Source: Hydnum rufescens UP504
Taxonomy: Eukaryota; Basidiomycota; Agaricomycetes; Cantharellales; Hydnaceae
Reading direction: 5' to 3'
NCBI GenBank assembly: GCA_014904985.1
Contig: MU129191.1
Coordinates: 44,512 to 62,251 of the forward strand
Length of the DNA: 17,740 nt
Below are positions 7,117 to 17,198 of the stretch, piece by piece. Position numbers and translations under genes: made by a program. Each line of letters starts with the position of its first letter. Within the stretch, counting starts at the first letter, position 1. The notes beneath the pieces were generated by a model. The model saw only the letters and a program-made list of their open reading frames with translations, was not told the origin of the DNA and did no database searches.

Positions 7117-7485
7117 TTACTCATCCCTAAATAGATGGCAAAGGCGTCGGATCTCCGAACAGCAAGGGGCTATGTATCTCATTCTTTCCCTGGTTGGCTT
7201 CTGAGCGAGGGATGATTCCCCCAAAAAGGCAAAAGGCTCACCATCGTTGTGCTTGGTAAGAATGGCATCGGAAGACTTGAGGTGATGGCCGTGAGACTTG
7301 AGTTCTGTGAATCGTTGACCGTGACGGGCGACGAAATCGCAAGGGCCCGGGCTTATGAGCCCCTTGACTGGTTTGAATTGATCAGCCATCTTTAAAAAGG
7401 CATCGTGCAAGCGCCGACTGAGAAGAGATAATTTCTGGTCTTCAAATGCCAAACGAAACCGATGGGGCTCGAATGGGGATGTGAC
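7117..7485 (-). CDS. hypothetical exon or gene fragment, minus strand
   Basis: A minus-strand frame runs from about 7485 to 7117. It includes LAFEDQKLSLLSRRLHDAF, DQFKPVKGLISPGPCDF, and DAILTKHNDGEPFAF. The composition is protein-like, unlike the other frames nearby. No start codon is obvious: the frame opens just inside a ttag that could be an acceptor, and a donor-like GATG|GTGAGC occurs at 7243-7234, so this may be one exon of a larger gene or a fragment. The counterpart in copy B (about 13,190-13,440) keeps DVILTKYNDGE but is frame-broken. I do not recognise the family. Confidence 0.35.
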   Translation of the reverse strand, partial: VTSPFEPHRFRLAFEDQKLSLLSRRLHDAFLKMADQFKPVKGLISPGPCDFVARHGQRFTELKSHGHHLKSSDAILTKHNDGEPFAFLGESSLAQKPTRERMRYIAPCCSEIRRLCHLFRDE

Positions 7486-7489
7486 CTAA

Positions 7490-8069
7490 CACGTGAATAT
7501 CACCAAATCCAAATCTTAGTGATATCTTGGGAACAATCCCTCGAGGTAAGTTAAATCTTAGGCTTTATCTTTCTAAAGTGAAGGCCTAGGATTCCCTGGC
7601 ATTTGAGCAGGGTTGTTATGCATGTCCTGCCAATGATTAGTCTGGGACCCCTTTGAATAGCCGCAAAGCCAGGAAACTGTATTGCTTGCTAAGGCATCAA
7701 ATAAACCACGTGATTTGAGCGACATGTAAATGACTGGCATGAACACCGAAAGTCTCAAATATTGGCCTACACTAAAAAATCCAGAGCTGGTTCTTTACGG
7801 CCATTTTTCTGTCTCTATGGTCCGATTGGGTTACCCGTGAGAATGAGGTGATTTATTCGGGACTGGCTGGTGTTCCTGCGTAGTTATGAAATTTCCAGAT
7901 GCTCTCTGGTCTCGTGGTTTCGGCGCTCTCTCTCCTAGGAGTGAATATCAATTATCAATTATGAGCGCTATCTCAATGCTGTGACTCTGTCGAATCCTCC
8001 GCATTTCTGATTGCGATGGTAAACGGGAACAGAACGACTCCCACCGTTGACGCTCGCTCTTTTGTTGCT
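7490..8069. other. intergenic; upstream region of gene U copy A
   Basis: There is no convincing coding frame. The last 150 bp align with the region upstream of U copy B (shared tttcggcgc, attatg.gcg, and atttctgat motifs), so this part probably carries the conserved promoter of U. I found no clear TATA box. Confidence 0.4.
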
Positions 8070-8663
8070 ATGGCAAAAGCGAAGCCTCCACTCATCTCGT
8101 GGGTTCGGGAATTCTATGAGAAGATTACCTCTCTTAAGTCTCCGTAAGTCATCCTGTTGAATACTTGCAGCAGCATAATAACGGAGACTTTTGGCAGCCT
8201 GCGTGCATTTTTATCAGGGGATGTTCGAGACATCAAGTGCTGCAAAGACAGCGGGGGGGTTGGCATAGTCTTCATGTCCTTGCTTTCCAGGCAGCTGAAT
8301 GAACTTCCAGTCCCACTATCTGCTCATATGTGTCCATATCCAGAACAAGGGGGTGCCGATTGTCTGGTTGCGGACAGAGAAGCAGTTTAATGTGTCGGGT
8401 ACAATCCAATTCTCCACCGACCGCTCCAGGCTCGGGCAACCATACGACGATGACATCATGGCCACCACATTTTCTACCCTGGATTTTCGTCACGTCGCAG
8501 ACCTTCTCAATAATGTAAGCGCGACTAGGATTGGCTCTCTGTCGTATGCTAGCGTTGTCAGCGGAATGCTTCATGGATGCTTCGGGGATCTTGGATCGAA
8601 TGGCCCCGATCAAACTGGCTCAAGAACACCTTCGATTTTCTCGCAAGGGACGCGGCGATATAG
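8070..8663 (+). pseudogene. gene U copy A, unknown function, probably frame-broken
   Basis: I model exon 1 at 8070-8143, intron 8144-8197 (GTAAGT...CAG), exon 2 at 8198-8258, intron 8259-8310 (GTTGGC...CAG) and exon 3 from 8311. The start ATG aligns with that of U copy B, exon 1 is exactly 74 nt in both, intron 2 is 52 nt in both, and the phases agree. Exon 3 gives SHYLLICVHIQNKGVPIVW, TIQFSTDRSRLGQP, DDDIMATTFSTLDFRHVADLL, and YASVVSGMLHGCFG. Relative to copy B it lacks about 44 bp near 8510 and one base near 8583. Correcting for the latter, the matching stop would be TAG at 8661; uncorrected, the frame runs to 8700. Only about 57 bp separate it from the kinase start, so U and K could be expressed together or once have been one gene. 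No known domain recognised. Confidence 0.5.
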
Positions 8664-8719
8664 AAACTGTGCAGGGCAAATTTGCATTCCAGTACCCTAA
8701 CGCAAAAAAGATCTCACTC

Positions 8720-11052
8720 ATGGACCGGGAGACATGGAAAAACAAGGACTATTCTCTGTCCCAACCACCGAGCTCAAAACAGGATGATCGGAAGGGTGTT
8801 GATTCAAACCTAGCAGGTACGAAAGAGAAAATAGCACAATTGGCTCACCACTCAGACGAACATCTCCAAGGACCTCGCCCAATGCAGTCGTCCAATGCGA
8901 ATACTGTAGTCCCTGCTGTTGCGCCTGATGCTGAGAAGAATAGTGGTGATCAGCCTCGAGGTCGCGAAATTAACCGCTCCGATGTACTCACCCCAAAGCC
9001 CGTCGAATCCCCGAAACCATCCAATTTTCATCGTCGTGTAATGTCCCAAATCAGGGATTTCTTCAATGCTGACAAAAATGGTGGTGACCAGGCTCGAGGT
9101 CGCGAAATTAACCGCTCCGATGTACTCACCCCAAAGCCCGTCGAATCCCCGACACCATCCAATTCGCATCGTCTTGTAATGTCCCAAATCAGGGAGTTAT
9201 CCAAGGTCTCTGGCCAAAGTGATGAAAGGCGACTCGTGCGAGCCGCCAATCGATCCCCAACTCCCACTCCTCGTAAAGGGCTTCCACCGCAATAAGTAGA
9301 GGAACCCACGTCCCTTCTGCGAGGGTAATGACTACGGCTCCTTCCGCAGAAGCTTCGGGACAAGGCCCACAAGCTAGCCCCCCATTTACCGATCCCCAAC
9401 CCAGCCGCCCCGGAACTCCCAACTTGACTGGTCGCATTGTTCGTTTAGGCTTAAAACCCATGGCCAGAGGAGGGTACTCCTCAGTCTGGAGAGGCACCTT
9501 GCTCTCCGCCACCTCCAACGACCCTCACCGAACTCTTCCGGTGCTCTTTCAATTGATAGCTCTCGGAGAGTGTATGTGCTAACAGCCGATGCCCTAGGTT
9601 GCCCTCAAGGTGCTTCATGCTTCATATACGGATGAGTCCACAGTCAAACGGAAACTCCACAAGGTAATTTTATGTGACAGTTACACCATAGATCCTCCGT
9701 TCACGATAGGTATAGCATCTGCATGTAGAAATGCGGGTATGGGCCCAATTGCGTCACGAGAACGTGGTGAGATTATTAGGTCATACTGAAGAACCTGAAG
9801 GGCCTGGTCTTGTTTCAATCTCGTACGTTCACGGTGATGTGCTGGGCTTTCTAGGGAAGAATCCAAGTGTCAATCGGGATATTATCGTGTGTTTATATTG
9901 ATATGCCTTCACTCAAATATGGGGTGCTTCCCCGACTGAGCGCAATCTTTACAGTGTGCCGATGTTGTGCTGGGATTACAATATTTGCATGAACACAAGC
10001 CTCGAATTATACACGGTGATCTTAAAGGGGTATGGTTGAATGCAAGAAGCGGTGGTCCTTTGCTGATGAATTGATATGCTCAGCGGAACGTGCTGATCGA
10101 TGGAGAAGGAAGAGCAAGTATTTGTGATTTTGGACTATCCATAATTCTTGATGGGGGACCTACGGGCTTCACGTCATCGAACTTCGCTGGGTCACTGCGA
10201 TTTCTGGCTCCTGAACTTCTTGACGAAAATGAGGAAAGCATTAAAACTGTGCAGACGGACATATATGCCTATGCATGCACTTGCATTGAGGTGCGATCCA
10301 TTCTTGCTGGGTGGCATGCTTTGTATCTCGCTTGTAATCCTCTATTCGCTGTAGATCTTGTTTGACCAGGAGCCCTACCACCAACTGTCCAAAGATGCAT
10401 CCGTTATACGTGCTATATCGAATCATGAGCCTCCATTTGAACCATCGAACCAGCAATTCGCTATTCCTTCAGTTTTGCGAATCTTGAAGCGCTGCTGGGA
10501 TCACGACCGATCAACTCGGCCACCATTGAACTTAATCATCGACACCATAAAGCGCTGCCTGTACCGTACCTATCGAACAAACTTGGGTCTCCACCAAAGA
10601 ATTGTATGTGCTCTTTCCGGATTGTACTCTCCTGAATCGTGCACCCAAATTGTTGGTTTACAGGGGAGGCGTGTTCGACTTATGTGCCTTCCTGGTGTTG
10701 AACAAGGAAAGTTGATGGGGGTCGATGACGATGGACTGAGCATGGTGGTGGATTCTTCGAGCTCATTCCACCGGGTCCCAATCTATCAGCGCTATCGCTG
10801 GGAATTGATGGATAACGAGGATCTTGACGGTACGTTGTGCTTTACTCTCTAACAGAAGTAAAAGCTGACAGGGTATTAGTAGACTCGGAGGATGGTTCCG
10901 AAACACCCTCTCTCTCAGGGAAGGATGCGTCATCATCGAAGAGCCCTCCCTATGTCTCAAAATGGACGGATTACTCTGTGAAATTTCGCCTCCCCTCCTC
11001 GTCGATGGTGTCCTACAAGTCCTATCACGAGACTTCTTCGCAAGCGGTATAA
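8720..11052 (+). CDS. protein-kinase-like protein, copy A (nine exons, 615 aa)
   Basis: Exons: 8720-9272, 9350-9540, 9598-9663, 9716-9886, 9955-10029, 10084-10290, 10355-10603, 10664-10829, 10883-11052. Residues 1 to about 205 are a polar, Ser/Pro-rich linker with a 46-residue internal duplication. The kinase domain spans about 212-500: glycine loop MARGGYSSVWRG (222-233), VALK Lys252, helix-C Glu275, HGDLK with catalytic Asp349, Asn354, DFG 367-369, LAPELL in the activation segment, TDIYAYAC, and RCWDHDRSTRP. All catalytic residues are present; HRD Arg is Gly, as is common in this fungal class, so a Ser/Thr or dual-specificity kinase (TKL-like) is likely. A C-terminal tail (505-615) is shared with copy B but unknown. 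The start Met aligns with that of copy B. Intron 1 (9273-9349) has no counterpart in copy B and is the weakest part; the alternative is a frameshift there. Substrate and pathway are unknown. Confidence 0.8.
8943..9218 (+). repeat. 138-bp in-frame tandem duplication inside kinase A
   Basis: The segment at 8943-9080 repeats at 9081-9218 with few differences. It is 46 codons long, encoding GDQ-x-RGREINRSDVLTPKPVES and a following SHR/FHR-x-VMSQIR stretch twice. Copy B of the gene has a single diverged equivalent, so the duplication arose after the two kinases separated. The unit holds several Ser/Thr-Pro sites, as in regulatory linkers. Confidence 0.9.
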
Positions 11053-11357
11053 TGGACACCAGAATGGGAATTGGTACCTCGTCTTTTAATGCGCGTATTG
11101 GAGTGGGCCGTGACCGCTGGAGGTCGAGTCGAGTCGAGTCGGTGATACTAGCCGCAATCTCAATCTCCTCTCCTTACGACTGGCCGTCACCTTCCGACTT
11201 ACTCATGGGAGTCATGTTGTGTATGTATGTATGCGGCTACGACTGTATAGTATGTCAATTCAGACCCATATATGTGGAAGACTTTCTCGAAGGACGGGAT
11301 GCCACACAGGCATTACACTTGGATAAATGTGGCATTTACGCTCCTGCGGAAGATTAG
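10962..11357 (+). other. overlapping frame conserved with copy B at the kinase 3' end
   Basis: In the frame shifted from the kinase C-terminus, KMDGLLCEISPPLLVDGVL here matches KMEGLFCKISPPLLLEGVL at about 17,088-17,145, with conservative differences (D/E, L/F, V/L). This reads at least as protein-like as the spliced frame. It could be the true last exon through a different splice choice, the start of another small protein, or a coincidence of two conserved frames on one conserved DNA stretch. I see no splice pair linking it in frame to the kinase. Confidence 0.3.
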
Positions 11358-12289
11358 TGCGAGGAATCAAGGACGCGGAACCGAAAACTTCGGAACGTTG
11401 AACGAAGCAAGAATCTCGAGGAGGGTGCGAAAAAATCAGCCATACAAAGTAGACATCGTCGGCGCCTTCTTTAGTCAACTTGCGCACACTCCGCACAGAG
11501 AGATTTACGTGCTGTCTGTGGACCCCTTCGGGCCGCTGAGGATACAGAAAACACAACTGGCATTAAAGGAACGCGAGTGGGACACACCAACCGTTCTCCC
11601 CCCCACCCGCCTGTGTGGTCTGAGTCTGGGATCGATTAATTGCTTTGTATCCGATCATACTAGACGGTCATCTCCCTAATCTATCCCCACTCTATCAATC
11701 AGGACCCAAGGGGAGAGCACTCATAGAAACGCTTCCTGACAGCCCAGATACGCCGAAATCGCTACGGGACTATTTCGCTGTTCCACAGGAGCGATTCGCC
11801 CCGTTGTTTTTGATTCTCGACACCAGAGTACGAATCACGCCCCTCGAACCTGTGAGGGTGCCGTAGAGGTTGTCAAGAATTTATCAAGACCGAGCGGAGA
11901 GAAATAAACAGAGGTGGAGATGGTGAAGGCAAAATAATCTCTGGGTCAGTCGACGCCGTTCATCCTGAGGTGGAAGAAAAGAGGAGATCCAGTTGTCACG
12001 TCATTCAGATACAACTGAAGGTAGGGTTCATAGAAAAGATGTGGCTGACGAGCTCGTAGGGAAAGGAATATGTTGCATGCAATCATGTCCCCAAGATGTC
12101 CCCCGGTTGTGCGCACCTTTGAAGAATCCAGATCCTATGTCGACCGGAGGTTCGCGCAAGCAGTTGGTGTGACCGGCGGGTTTTGACTAAGCTCAAGATT
12201 AGTTCATAGGGGGATCTCATCTGAGGGCTTTTTGGAACCTGTGACACGTGACAGCGTAATCCCTTGCCAGCTGCGACCGAACCTGTGTA
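11053..12289. other. no firm gene; 3' flank of copy A and inter-copy spacer
   Basis: Frames here, such as 11,272-11,679 on the plus strand, are not conserved as open frames in the matching flank of copy B, so I treat them as chance. The part 11,370-11,660 aligns with 17,490-17,720 (3' flank of the duplication). A short GTCGA tandem tract lies at 11,123-11,141. The stretch 11,680-12,289 has no recognised feature. Confidence 0.5.
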
Positions 12290-12690
12290 TTGAGAAAAGT
12301 GACAGCTACTGGTGGGCTTGGCTTGGCTTGAAAGGCTTTTTCCCGGTTTAAGAACAGGGTTACGTTGGTGCTAAAGGACTATCGTGAACTGGGGACGCCA
12401 TCAAATAAGAGTCAAGGTCGAAAAGGGTCTCTCCATACATCAGCATATACCGTACCTGTACAATTTGCCCAGGCGTTTTTCATCCGCAATGCGATTTCAT
12501 TGGAAACGACTTCATCTTCGGGGCTGTCACCGGAGAATAGGATGCTATCACGCGATGGGAGGACTTGAAGACCACTGGAGAGAAGAAGTGCAGCGAAGGA
12601 AAGGGTCCGCAGATGAATGTGATGAGCATGGCGGTGGTCTCAACAAGGTGCGGCGTGGCGCTGTTAAGTCGCCCTGAGGCAAATTGGAAT
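12290..12690 (+). repeat. duplicated block, inverted partner of 6395-6800
   Basis: The plus strand here matches the minus strand at 6395-6800 over about 380 bp. A plus frame carries VFHPQCDFIGNDFIFGAVTGE-stop, ending near 12,540, where the partner also stops. The rest of the block is conserved at DNA level on both sides of that stop, but no complete gene can be built. Note the inversion: in both copies the block lies directly before the kinase segment but in opposite orientation. Confidence 0.6.
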
Positions 12691-13179
12691 CCTTGCCCAT
12701 AACAAGGACAGAAAGCTTGCTTTTGAGTTGTGCGGGGACGGTGAGCTAGCACTCCTAGATATGTAGGTTGTGCGAGCTATATCAGGATGATAAAATTAAT
12801 CTATGAGGGCGAGGCAGGCGACTCTCAGTATGCATTCAGTGAGCCTCGCATTTACTCTGTCGATGCAGTAAACGTACCTGATATATGCTTGCTTTGGCCG
12901 TGGTATCGCTTCCATACTCCAGATTCGCCTCGTCTTTGTGGGATTCTAGGGAACTGAAAGTCGCTAGAATCCTATGACTGTTCCCTCTCATGCGCCCTGC
13001 GTTGTTCCTCTATCATTCAGCCTACAACGGCAGCGTTTCGACTTTCGGATCACGCAGTGAATTTTCTACATCGACTCTCATTCCATTTGCTCGTGCCTAA
13101 ATATGTGGCGAAGACACCTACGACCAACGCCAGATCTCGGGAGGGACGACAAGGAGTCACGTAGCTCACTCTCTCCTGG

Positions 13180-13440
13180 TCATCTTCTGAGTGGAGAGAT
13201 GATTCACCTCCCTAGTCAGGGAGAATGAAGAAAGCGGCGTCGTTCGCCATCGTTATACTTGGTGAGAATAACATCGGAAGGATTGAGGCGCTGGCTGCGA
13301 GACCACGCCGACGCTGAGGCCAGGAAGATGTGTCCAAACTTAAGACATGAAGTAAATGGACACGTGCACCCCGTATTGTGCGCCGTATCACTGGTCTTCG
13401 AGTGCCAAAAGGAACCGATGGGAATCGAATGCTACTCTAT
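13180..13440 (-). pseudogene. degenerate counterpart of the minus-strand fragment at 7117-7485
   Basis: On the minus strand a short DVILTKYNDGE-like peptide is recognisable and aligns with DAILTKHNDGE of copy A, but the surrounding frame is broken by indels. The donor-like GTGAGC of copy A is GCGAAC here. This is likely a decayed copy of an unrecognised gene or exon. Confidence 0.35.
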
Positions 13441-13449
13441 AGATCGTCT

Positions 13450-14202
13450 GGATATGTGAATATCAGCAGGAGAAAGCCGGGATCAGAGACCACGTGAGCG
13501 AGCTTGCGAGTGGAACGTGGGCCACGGCTAGTTTTTGCGTAGCGGAGCGAGATATTGCTGGATGAGGCCGGCGTTAGAGTTCGAGCCGGCGCCAATCCGG
13601 GAGATGCTGGATCCCTGGAGACGACAGTGTAGTCGCTTAGCCGAGAATATCTTCTGCTGTGCTCTCGAGACGAAGAAATCTCTTTTCACCCGCCCACCAT
13701 CCCTTTTGATCGGGTCAAAACAATGCGTGTCTGAGACAGGGTTGTATAGTCATTGCAGCTTGTCTTTCCCACGCTCCGAGAGCCCGAAGTACACGCTGTA
13801 AGCCTATTCTTCAGTCCAGCTTCTTTCGAGGCTAAGGCTTCAGCGCTGGCGAATTGATGAGAATTCGGCGTCCTTCGGACTTCTCCGCCCACACGCAGTA
13901 AGAGACACTGAGCTCATCTCATCCAGCATTGGCGAGGAGTTTCAGTCCGCAGAGCGGACATCATAACTCGAGCCTATCTCGCGTTATGCTAGCGTTGGAA
14001 CTCCTGATCTATACACTGACGTATTATGTAATCAGCCCGCTCAAGCCTCGTGCTTTCGGCGCGGATCCTTAACTGTCGATTATGGGCGTTCTCTGCCCAA
14101 TGCTATGACTCCCGTATCAGATTCTTTGCGTTTCTGATCACGGAGAGAGAGCAAGGTCGTCGGTTCTCATATCAAGGCCTTTGTTTCGCCCTGTACACCG
14201 GG
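13450..14202. other. intergenic; upstream region of gene U copy B
   Basis: No convincing gene. Open frames at 13,535-13,801 and 14,050-14,280 have no counterpart in copy A and no recognised motif. The final 130 bp are similar to the region before U copy A and probably hold its promoter and 5' untranslated region. Confidence 0.4.
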
Positions 14203-14842
14203 ATGGCAGAAGTGGAATCTCCAGTGTCCTTGGAGTTTCCTCGCTTCTATCAGATGATTACCTCTCCCGACACTGAGTAAGTCATCCTGTTGAATATATA
14301 TGTGCAACGGCATTACAACGGATGTTTTTAGGAGGCTGGATTCATTTACATCAGGGGATGTTCAAGAGATCACATATTACAAAAACAGGGTTAGCATATT
14401 CTTTCGTATCCTTGCATTCCAGGTCGCTGAATGAACCTCAGGCCGACGAATACCTGCTCATGTGTGTTCACACCCCGAACGAGGGGATCCCGCTTATCTG
14501 GGTGCGGGTGGAGAGGCCGCGCAGCGGGTCGGATACCATTAAATTCTCCTACGACCGCTCCAAGCTCTGGGAACCGAGTGACGATGACATTATGGCCGGC
14601 GCATTTGCCGCACTGAAATTCCGTCACGTCATACACCTTCTGAACATCGTCCATAACGTAACCGACACTTACAGAATGACCGGGCGGGACCTCGCGTGGC
14701 GCACTGGAATGAACCAGTGGACTCTACGTGGTACGCTGGCGTCGTCATCGGAATCCTTCATGGAGACTTCAAGAGATCTTGGCTCAAGCCGCCCCCACCA
14801 AGCTGGGTCCAGATTGCCCCAAGCTTTTCGGAAGGAAGATGA
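14203..14842 (+). pseudogene. gene U copy B, unknown function (frame conflict inside exon 3)
   Basis: Exon 1 is 14203-14276, intron 14277-14331 (GTAAGT...TAG), exon 2 14332-14389, intron 14390-14441 (GTTAGC...CAG), exon 3 from 14442. It yields MAEVESPVSLEFPRFYQMIT, then ADEYLLMCVHTPNEGIPLIW, TIKFSYDRSKLWEPSDDD and MAGAFAALKFRHVIHLL. After about 14650 the protein-like frame changes: HWNEPVDSTWYAGVVIGILH and DFKRSWLKPPPPSWVQIAP lie in another frame that ends at TGA 14840-14842. Either a third intron exists here (a weak GTCATA...TTACAG pair, 14612-14658, would fix the frame) or the gene has a frameshift. If the intron is real this is a normal small protein of about 180 aa. No known domain recognised. 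The kinase start follows 66 bp downstream on the same strand. Confidence 0.5.
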
Positions 14843-14908
14843 AGTGGGCAACGGAAGCCGTGGAACGCAGATATCCCATCCAGTACCCTACCAGGAAAAA
14901 GGTCTCTC

Positions 14909-17198
14909 ATGGAGTCAGGCGCATGGCAAAACGACCCCACTTCTCTGTCCCAACCGCCGAGCTCAAAACAGGAGGGAGCCGATTCAAACCCAGAAAGCAC
15001 GAAGGAGAAAATAGCACATATTGGCTCAACACTAACTGTACCACAGGAACATCCCCGAGAACCTCGCCCAATGCAGTTGGCCAATGCGAAGGATGCAGTA
15101 CCTGCTGCTGCGGCACGTGCTAAGAAGAATAGTGGTGACCAGCCTCACCGTCGCGAAATAAGGGCACCCGTCCCAAGAACTGATCCCTCCAACGTACTTG
15201 CCTCAAATTCCCTCGACTTCACAGCACCACATGATCCGCATCGTCGTTCAATATCTCCAACCAGAAACCCCTTATCTGATCAGGCCGATGAGAGGAGACC
15301 CATACAGCCCGCCAGTGCATCATCAACTTCCACTCCTCCCACCCCGATGTCTCCGAAAGAGGCTTACACAGGAATAGAAGAAGTCATGTCCATTCTACAA
15401 GATGTTGTGAGTACGGCTCCTGGCGCCGAAGCTTTCGAGCGAGGCCCACAAGCTAGTCTATCATCTACCACTCCCCAACCCAGTCCCCTCGAAACTCCCA
15501 ACTTGACTGGGCGCATTCTTCGTATGGGTTCAACACCCATTGCCACAGGCGGGTATTCCTCAGTCTGGAGGGGCAGCTTGCTCTCCACTACCTCCAATGA
15601 ATCTGATCGAGCTCTTCAGGTGTTCTTCTCAATTGGTGGCTCCCGCAGGTTGCAAGTGCTGACAACCGATGCCCTAGGTCGCCATTAAGGTACTTCGTGC
15701 TTCGTATACGGATGAGGACACGCTCACACGGAAACTCCATAAGGTAATGTTGTCCGATAGTTGCACCGCGGATCTTTCGTTCATGCCTGGTGTAGCGTCT
15801 GCATGTGGAAATGCGCGTATGGGCCCGCTTGCATCACGAGAACGTGGTGAGATTGATAGGTCATACCGAAGAACCCGAAGGGCCTGGTCTCGTTTCAACG
15901 CTCTACCCTCGTGGTAATGTCTTGAACTTTCTGGTGAAGAATCCAAGTGTTAATCGAGAGGTTATCGTGCGTTTATATTCATATCCATTCTCTCGAATAC
16001 GGGATCTATCCTTCCACTAAGCTTGATCTTTATCTTTACAGTGTGCCGATGTTGCGCTGGGATTGCAATATTTGCATGAACAGGACCCTCCAATTATACA
16101 CGGGGATCTGAAAGCAGTATGTTTGAATGCGCTGAGCGGTGGTGCCTTGCTGATCAACTGACGCCCTCAGCCGAACGTGTTGATCGATGCGGAAGGAAGA
16201 GCGAGTATTTGTGATTTCGGACTATCTATAATCCTTGATGGGGGACCTACTGGCCATACATCATCAAACTTTGGCGGGTCACTCCGATTTCTGGCTCCAG
16301 AACTTCTTGATGAAAGCACTAGAACTGTGGAGACAGACATATATACATATGCATGCACTTGTATTGAGGTGGGATCCATTCTCCCCGTATGCTATGGTTT
16401 GTGTCTAACTTGTAATTGTCCATTCCCTGTTTCCCTGCAGATCTTGTTTGACCAGGAGCCGTACCACCAACTTTCCAAAGAGGCACACCTCATGCGTGCT
16501 ATATTTAGCCATCAGCCTCCCTTTGAACCATCGAACGAAGAAGTTACCTTTCCTCCGTTTTTGGCAATTTTGAAGCGCTGCTGGGATCACGACCGAACGA
16601 GTCGGCCGCCATTGAAGTTGATCATCGACACTATGCAGCGCTGCCTCTTCCGTATCTATCGAACAAACTTGAGCATTCAAGAGGCGATCGTACGTGCTGT
16701 TTCCGGATAGTTCTCTATTGGATTATGTACCTGAATTATTGGTTTGCAGGGGAAGTGTGTTCGATTTATGGGCCTTCCTGGCATTGAACAAGCAAACCTG
16801 ATCTCGCTCGCTGATGGTGGATTAAGCATTGTGGTGAATTCTTCGACCACATTCCACCGAGTCCCGATCTATCAGCGATATCGCTGGGAATTGATGGAAA
16901 CCCAGAACCTCGATGGTGCATTCCGTCTTCCTTTCTATCACAAATACAGCCTGATAGGGTATTGGTAGATTCAGACGATGACTTTGATTTATCTTGGTCC
17001 CTCGGAGCAGATGAGTGTTCGCCTTTCACGGCTTTCTCCCCTCTCTCGGGGAAGATCGCATCGCCATCGGAGAGCCCGCATCACGTGTCAAAATGGAGGG
17101 ATTATTCTGCAAAATTTCGCCTCCCCTACTCCTCGAGGGTGTCCTACGAGACTTACAAGGATGCTACTTTGGAAATGGTGTTATCCATGTCACAGTGA
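14909..17198 (+). CDS. protein-kinase-like protein, copy B (eight exons, 621 aa)
   Basis: Exons: 14909-15619, 15678-15743, 15796-15966, 16042-16116, 16171-16368, 16441-16689, 16750-16915, 16969-17198. All introns are GT-AG, 52-75 nt, with phases identical to copy A. Residues 1 to about 195 form a Ser/Pro-rich linker. The kinase domain spans about 200-487: glycine loop IATGGYSSVWRG, VAIK Lys241, helix-C Glu264, HGDLK with Asp338, Asn343, DFG 356-358, LAPELL, TDIYTYAC, RCWDHDRTSRP. All key residues are kept, so activity is likely; HRD Arg is replaced by Gly. The tail (491-621) contains VPIYQRYRWELM and a last exon ending in LEMVLSMSQ. The start is the first Met, which aligns with copy A; similarity to copy A continues upstream of it, offset by a 2-nt indel at about 14,900. 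The last intron (53 nt) uses a TTGGTAG acceptor; if retained, the protein ends at 16968. Confidence 0.82.

Larger units (their letters stand above)
6395..11660 (+). repeat. segmental duplication, copy A
   Basis: This segment is a diverged duplicate of about 12,290-17,740. Collinear anchors include agtgagcctc.catttactctgtcgatgca at 6870 and 12838, atatgcttg near 6927 and 12884, gtaagtcatcctgttgaat at 8144 and 14277, the whole kinase gene, and the 3' flank tagtcaacttgcgcaca at 11473 and 17586. The offset is about 5.97 kb at the left and about 6.1 kb at the right. The first block (6395-6800) is inverted relative to its partner. Similarity is strongest in exons and splice sites and weak in flanks, so the duplication is not recent. 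Confidence 0.85.

Noticed and set aside
8852..9399. Minus-strand frames opposite the kinase A linker
   Set aside because: Antisense shadows of the duplicated linker; their internal repeat simply mirrors the 138-bp duplication on the coding strand.
11272..11679. 135-residue plus-strand frame downstream of kinase A
   Set aside because: The aligned flank in copy B has stops and indels in this frame and no motif is recognisable, so it is most likely chance.
14391..14654. Minus-strand frame opposite gene U copy B
   Set aside because: A similar antisense frame exists in copy A only because the sense exon is conserved; splice signals and conserved residues all support the plus strand.
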